Below, piece after piece: positions 7,007 to 9,886 of a stretch of 9,886 nt of DNA. Within the stretch, counting starts at the first letter, position 1. The number at the start of each line of letters is the position of its first letter. The notes under the pieces were generated by a model. It saw only the letters and a list, made by a program, of their open reading frames with translations, did not search any database and was not told where the DNA came from. Both the position numbers and the translations under genes were made by a program. The stretch covers positions 1 to 9,886 of the forward strand of contig JADFVX010000062.1 of NCBI GenBank assembly GCA_015222755.1, read 5' to 3'. The DNA is from Pseudomonadota bacterium (GTDB taxonomy: Bacteria > Desulfobacterota > JADFVX01).

Positions 7007-7179
7007 CCCCGATTTCTAGCTGGGGATGAATGGCATCACTAGAATCCCCTCGCCCCTAGTGGGAGAGGGCTAGGGTGAGGGGGCATAAGTTGATGTCACC
7101 CCCACCTTAATCCTCCCCCCTCAAGGAGGAGGAGAGAGTATTCGGAAATTAGTTACTCCCCTCTTTGATAGGCGGGGAG
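7007..7179. repeat. Cluster of GC-rich palindromes, dispersed-repeat-like
   Basis: This non-coding stretch between the pyrG terminator and mnmA is a chain of inverted repeats. They are CCCC/GGGG around 7007-7025, GGGGAT (7022-7027) with ATCCCC (7044-7049), and TTCTAG with CTAGAA across the same interval. The best arm pair is 7046-7059 with 7070-7082, 13 pairs with one wobble and one bulged C around the loop TGGGAGAGGG. CCTCC/GGAGG follows around 7112-7129, and CTCCCC (7156-7161) with GGGGAG (7174-7179). The purine/pyrimidine-skewed wording of the main hairpin resembles short palindromic repeats I have seen scattered between genes in many bacterial genomes. Only one copy is in this window, so repetition is inferred, not seen. 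Confidence 0.55.
7046..7082. repeat. Main 37-base hairpin of the intergenic repeat cluster
   Basis: The left arm CCCCTCGCCCCTAG and right arm CTAGGGTGAGGGG pair over 13 positions with one G-T wobble and one bulged C. The loop TGGGAGAGGG (7060-7069) is purine-rich. No T tract follows, so it is not a standard terminator. Confidence 0.6.
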
Positions 7180-7200
7180 CATCACTTCAGAGAAGAAAAA

Positions 7201-8295
7201 ATGATACAGGGAAAAAAAGGAAAAAAAGTCGCAGTGGCGATGAGTGGAGGTGTTGACAGCTCTGCTGCTGCACTCATCCTGAAGCGCGAAGGCTACGATG
7301 TTATCGGTGTTTCGATGAAGCTCTGGGAGGGTGTTGAGGGGGGCAAGGGCCGTTGCTGTTCACTTGAGGATTTTCAGGATGCCAGACGTGTAGCCGAGGT
7401 TCTCGATATCCCTTACTATGTCGTTAACATGCAGGAAGAGTTTTCAAAGAGGGTGGTCGATCTCTTTGTCTCCGACTATATAGCAGGCAAGACCCCCAAT
7501 CCCTGCGTTCTTTGCAATCAGGAGATGAAGTTTGACCTGCTTTTGAAAAAAGCAGCAGAACTCGGTGCCGATTATCTCGCTACCGGGCATTATATTATCA
7601 AGACATATGACGAGCAGAGCGGCAGGTATATGCTTTCAAAGGGGAAAGACCCCCTTAAGGATCAGAGCTACTTTCTTTTTTCAATGACGCAGGATCAGCT
7701 TTCCAGGGTGCTCTTTCCACTCGGTGAATATGATAAGCCTGCGATAAGGATTTTGCTGAAAGAGGCAGGCATCAGGATTGCCGATAAGGCGGAGAGCCAG
7801 GACATCTGTTTTGTAGATGACAGCGGTTACTCCACGTTTGTAAATAGCCGTGTTGATGAGGCAGCTATACGTACAGGGAATATCATAAGTAGCGATGGAG
7901 AGATCCTTGGCCGCCACGATGGTATCCATAACTTCACTATCGGGCAAAGGCGCGGCCTGGGTATCTCATCTTCGCAGCGCCTCTATGTTGTCGGTTTTGA
8001 TTATGCAAAAAACGACGTAATCCTGGGTAAGCCGGAAGAGCTCATGTCTACAGGTCTTGTAGCGGAAAGGGTGAGCTGGGTTTCAATTGCCGGTATAGAA
8101 GGGGCGACACGTGTTCTGGTCAAGATACGCTACAGCACGGATGAGCACCCTGCAACGCTCAGCATGTCCAATGAAAATGGTGTTCAGATCGTATTTGACG
8201 AGCCGCAACGTGCCGTAACGCCGGGGCAGGCTGTAGTCTTCTATGACGGTGCTACTGTTCTTGGCGGCGGCTGGATAAAGAGGGCGATCAAGTGA
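7201..8295 (+). CDS. mnmA: tRNA-specific 2-thiouridylase MnmA
   Basis: Installs the 2-thio group on U34 of the tRNAs for Lys, Glu and Gln, activating the uridine with ATP and receiving sulfur from a persulfide relay. From ATG 7201 it has 364 residues, close to the E. coli enzyme (368). The PP-loop SGGVDSS is at 15-21. The catalytic cysteines are C105 in LCNQEMKFD and C203 in AESQDICFVDD. TGHY (128-131) and TIGQRRGLGI (246-255) are also typical. The start is chosen because the protein aligns with the family from here; upstream AGAGAAG (7189-7195) is only a moderate ribosome site. A TTG at 7165 would add 12 unrelated residues read through a hairpin. No clear promoter is visible in the 200-base leader. 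It overlaps mtaB by four bases, so the two are likely one operon. Confidence 0.96.
   Translation: MIQGKKGKKVAVAMSGGVDSSAAALILKREGYDVIGVSMKLWEGVEGGKGRCCSLEDFQDARRVAEVLDIPYYVVNMQEEFSKRVVDLFVSDYIAGKTPNPCVLCNQEMKFDLLLKKAAELGADYLATGHYIIKTYDEQSGRYMLSKGKDPLKDQSYFLFSMTQDQLSRVLFPLGEYDKPAIRILLKEAGIRIADKAESQDICFVDDSGYSTFVNSRVDEAAIRTGNIISSDGEILGRHDGIHNFTIGQRRGLGISSSQRLYVVGFDYAKNDVILGKPEELMSTGLVAERVSWVSIAGIEGATRVLVKIRYSTDEHPATLSMSNENGVQIVFDEPQRAVTPGQAVVFYDGATVLGGGWIKRAIK
8279..8284 (+). promoter_or_regulatory. Ribosome binding site deciding the mtaB GTG start
   Basis: AGAGGG within the mnmA 3' end, seven bases before GTG 8292. No ATG in frame nearby is as well placed, so the GTG start is preferred. Confidence 0.7.
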
Positions 8296-9599
8296 AGCAG
8301 GCAGCTGTAATAACGCTGGGTTGTAAGGTGAACGCCTTTGATACGGCTTTGCTCTGGGAGGATCTGGAGAGGCGGGGATATAGCGTGATCGGTGAGGTTG
8401 GCATGGCGGATCTTTACGTGATAAATACCTGTACCGTAACAAACAATGCCGGTTCACAGTCTCGCCAGATGGTGCGCAAGGTGAAGAGGATAAATCCTGC
8501 ATCAAAGGTGATTGTCACAGGCTGCCACGCACAGGTGAGTGCCGATGAGGTGGCAAAAATAGAAGGAGTCGATTATGTAGTCGGCAACAATGAAAAGGGC
8601 CGCCTCGTAGAGATCATCGACCTTGAAGATAAAAGGGAGGTTAGCCGTGTTGTAGTCGGCAATATCTTTGATGAAAAGAGACTTTCCCAGAGGAGGATAA
8701 GCCGCTTCCAGAGAAAGAGCCGCGCCGTACTTAAAGTGCAGGACGGTTGCGAGGCCTTCTGCTCCTACTGCATCATACCCTATGCCAGAGGATTGAGCCG
8801 CAGCCTGCCTATGGAAGAGGTGGAAGAGCAGGTATTAGCGCTGGCAGAAAGCGGTTACAGTGAGATAGTCCTCACCGGCATCCACATTGGCGGTTACGGT
8901 CTCGATCTGCCCGAAAAAAGGACATTCCTCGACCTTTTGAAGCGCCTTGATTCTCTTGATATCGACATGCGCTACAGGATAAGCTCCATCGAGCCTACAG
9001 AGATAGATGATACCATGCTAGATTTTCTGGTCTCATCCAAGAAGATATGCCGTCACCTCCATATCCCACTGCAGAGTGGAGACGAAGCCACGCTCAAGCG
9101 TATGGAGCGCACCTACACACCTGATGATTACCTGAAGAGGGTGCAGAGGATAGCTGAAAGATGGGAAGGGGTTGGCATCGGTATTGATATTATTGCCGGT
9201 TTTCCAGGTGAAGACCGCAAGGCCTTCATGAACAGCTATGACCTTATCAAGGCATCTCCCGCCTCTTATCTCCATGTCTTTCCCTATTCAAAGCGTGACG
9301 GAACACCTGCCGCTGATATGCAGGGTCATGTCTCACCTGCCGAAATCAAGGAGAGATGCGCCGCGCTGAGGGCGCTTGGTGAAGAGAAAAAAGAGGCCTT
9401 TGCCAGGAACAATGTGGGGAAGGTCTTGCCATCTGTCATGCTGGAAGGGAAGGGGGATGATATGAAGTCCCTTACCGACAACTATCTGAATGTGGTATTG
9501 GAAAAAAGTGATGTTAAAGGGGCTATTAAAGGTTCTGGCATCTTTCCTGTTAATATTAGGAGCTACAGGGACGGCAGATGTTACGGCAGTCTGGTCTGA
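8292..9599 (+). CDS. mtaB: tRNA t6A37 methylthiotransferase MtaB (MiaB family)
   Basis: A radical-SAM methylthiotransferase that adds a methylthio group to N6-threonylcarbamoyladenosine at position 37 of tRNA; its known bacterial substrate is tRNA-Lys(UUU). The 435 residues match the family. The N-terminal domain has the three cluster cysteines C11 (TLGCKVN), C47 (NTCTVTN) and C78 (VTGCHAQ). The radical-SAM triad is CEAFCSYC (C153, C157, C160). A TRAM-like RNA-binding tail lies after about residue 370. The opening TLGCKVNAFD and the wording around the cysteines fit MtaB better than MiaB or RimO. The start is GTG 8292 inside the mnmA stop (overlap GTGA), with AGAGGG at 8279-8284 seven bases upstream. 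Both operon members modify the anticodon loop, and tRNA genes follow directly. Confidence 0.93.
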   Translation: MKQAAVITLGCKVNAFDTALLWEDLERRGYSVIGEVGMADLYVINTCTVTNNAGSQSRQMVRKVKRINPASKVIVTGCHAQVSADEVAKIEGVDYVVGNNEKGRLVEIIDLEDKREVSRVVVGNIFDEKRLSQRRISRFQRKSRAVLKVQDGCEAFCSYCIIPYARGLSRSLPMEEVEEQVLALAESGYSEIVLTGIHIGGYGLDLPEKRTFLDLLKRLDSLDIDMRYRISSIEPTEIDDTMLDFLVSSKKICRHLHIPLQSGDEATLKRMERTYTPDDYLKRVQRIAERWEGVGIGIDIIAGFPGEDRKAFMNSYDLIKASPASYLHVFPYSKRDGTPAADMQGHVSPAEIKERCAALRALGEEKKEAFARNNVGKVLPSVMLEGKGDDMKSLTDNYLNVVLEKSDVKGAIKGSGIFPVNIRSYRDGRCYGSLV

Positions 9600-9628
9600 G
9601 ACTATATTTACACACTGCCATAATCATG

Positions 9629-9656
9629 TTGAAAAAAAAGCCCCTTTATGTTAAAT
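9629..9656 (+). promoter_or_regulatory. Possible promoter of the tRNA genes
   Basis: TTGAAA (9629-9634) and TTAAAT (9651-9656) with a 16-base spacer would start transcription near 9663, about ten bases before tRNA-Pro. Both boxes are imperfect. The tRNAs could also be reached by read-through from mtaB, since no terminator is seen between them. Confidence 0.42.
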
Positions 9657-9673
9657 TCACGAATTCAAATTGT

Positions 9674-9750
<77 letters not shown>

Positions 9751-9774
9751 TTTTTTTTCTTTGTACTCTCTCTT

Positions 9775-9851
<77 letters not shown>

Positions 9852-9886
9852 TTCTATCTCTTCCTGATTTCATAGACAACTTCAAA

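Noticed and set aside
7165..7200. TTG start extending MnmA by 12 residues
   Set aside because: The extension would be read through the hairpin at 7156-7179, has no ribosome site, and adds residues not found in MnmA.
9585..9619. Inverted repeat GGCAGT/ACTGCC at the mtaB 3' end as a terminator
   Set aside because: The stem is six pairs with a 23-base loop and has no T tract after it.

Overview
The window looks like an ordinary chromosomal housekeeping segment of a Gram-negative bacterium. The evidence for Gram-negative is kdsB, which activates Kdo for lipopolysaccharide. By eye the base composition is intermediate. The gene order rplM-rpsI-argC and the kdsB-pyrG pairing recall Desulfuromonas/Geobacter-like (deltaproteobacterial, Desulfobacterota) genomes, but that placement comes from memory of gene order and not from any comparison.

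Layout. Bases 1-270 hold the C-terminal end of an acyl-CoA synthetase on the + strand. It converges on proS (prolyl-tRNA synthetase, - strand, 273-1988) with only two bases between the stop codons. ProS has a clear sigma70-type promoter at 2021-2049. Divergent from it is a small six-cysteine zinc-ribbon-like protein of unknown function (2193-2390). A nearly perfect consensus promoter (2542-2570) then drives rplM-rpsI (ribosomal proteins L13 and S9), which end at a strong intrinsic terminator (3466-3497). Next come argC (arginine synthesis), kdsB (CMP-Kdo synthesis) and pyrG (CTP synthase), closely packed. kdsB and pyrG overlap by eight bases, and a second strong terminator follows (6963-6991).

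Bases 6992-7200 are non-coding and crowded with G/C-rich inverted repeats resembling a dispersed palindromic repeat element. After it come mnmA (tRNA 2-thiouridylase) and mtaB (t6A-37 methylthiotransferase), overlapping by four bases. Two tRNA genes with encoded CCA ends, tRNA-Pro(UGG) and tRNA-Arg(UCU), close the window.

Functionally the window is about translation: an aminoacyl-tRNA synthetase, two ribosomal proteins, two tRNA-modifying enzymes and two tRNAs. Amino acid, nucleotide and LPS-precursor genes are embedded in it. PyrG supplies the CTP that KdsB consumes. I see no phage, IS element, CRISPR, toxin-antitoxin or defence system. The least explained items are the small zinc-ribbon gene and the palindromic repeat cluster before mnmA.
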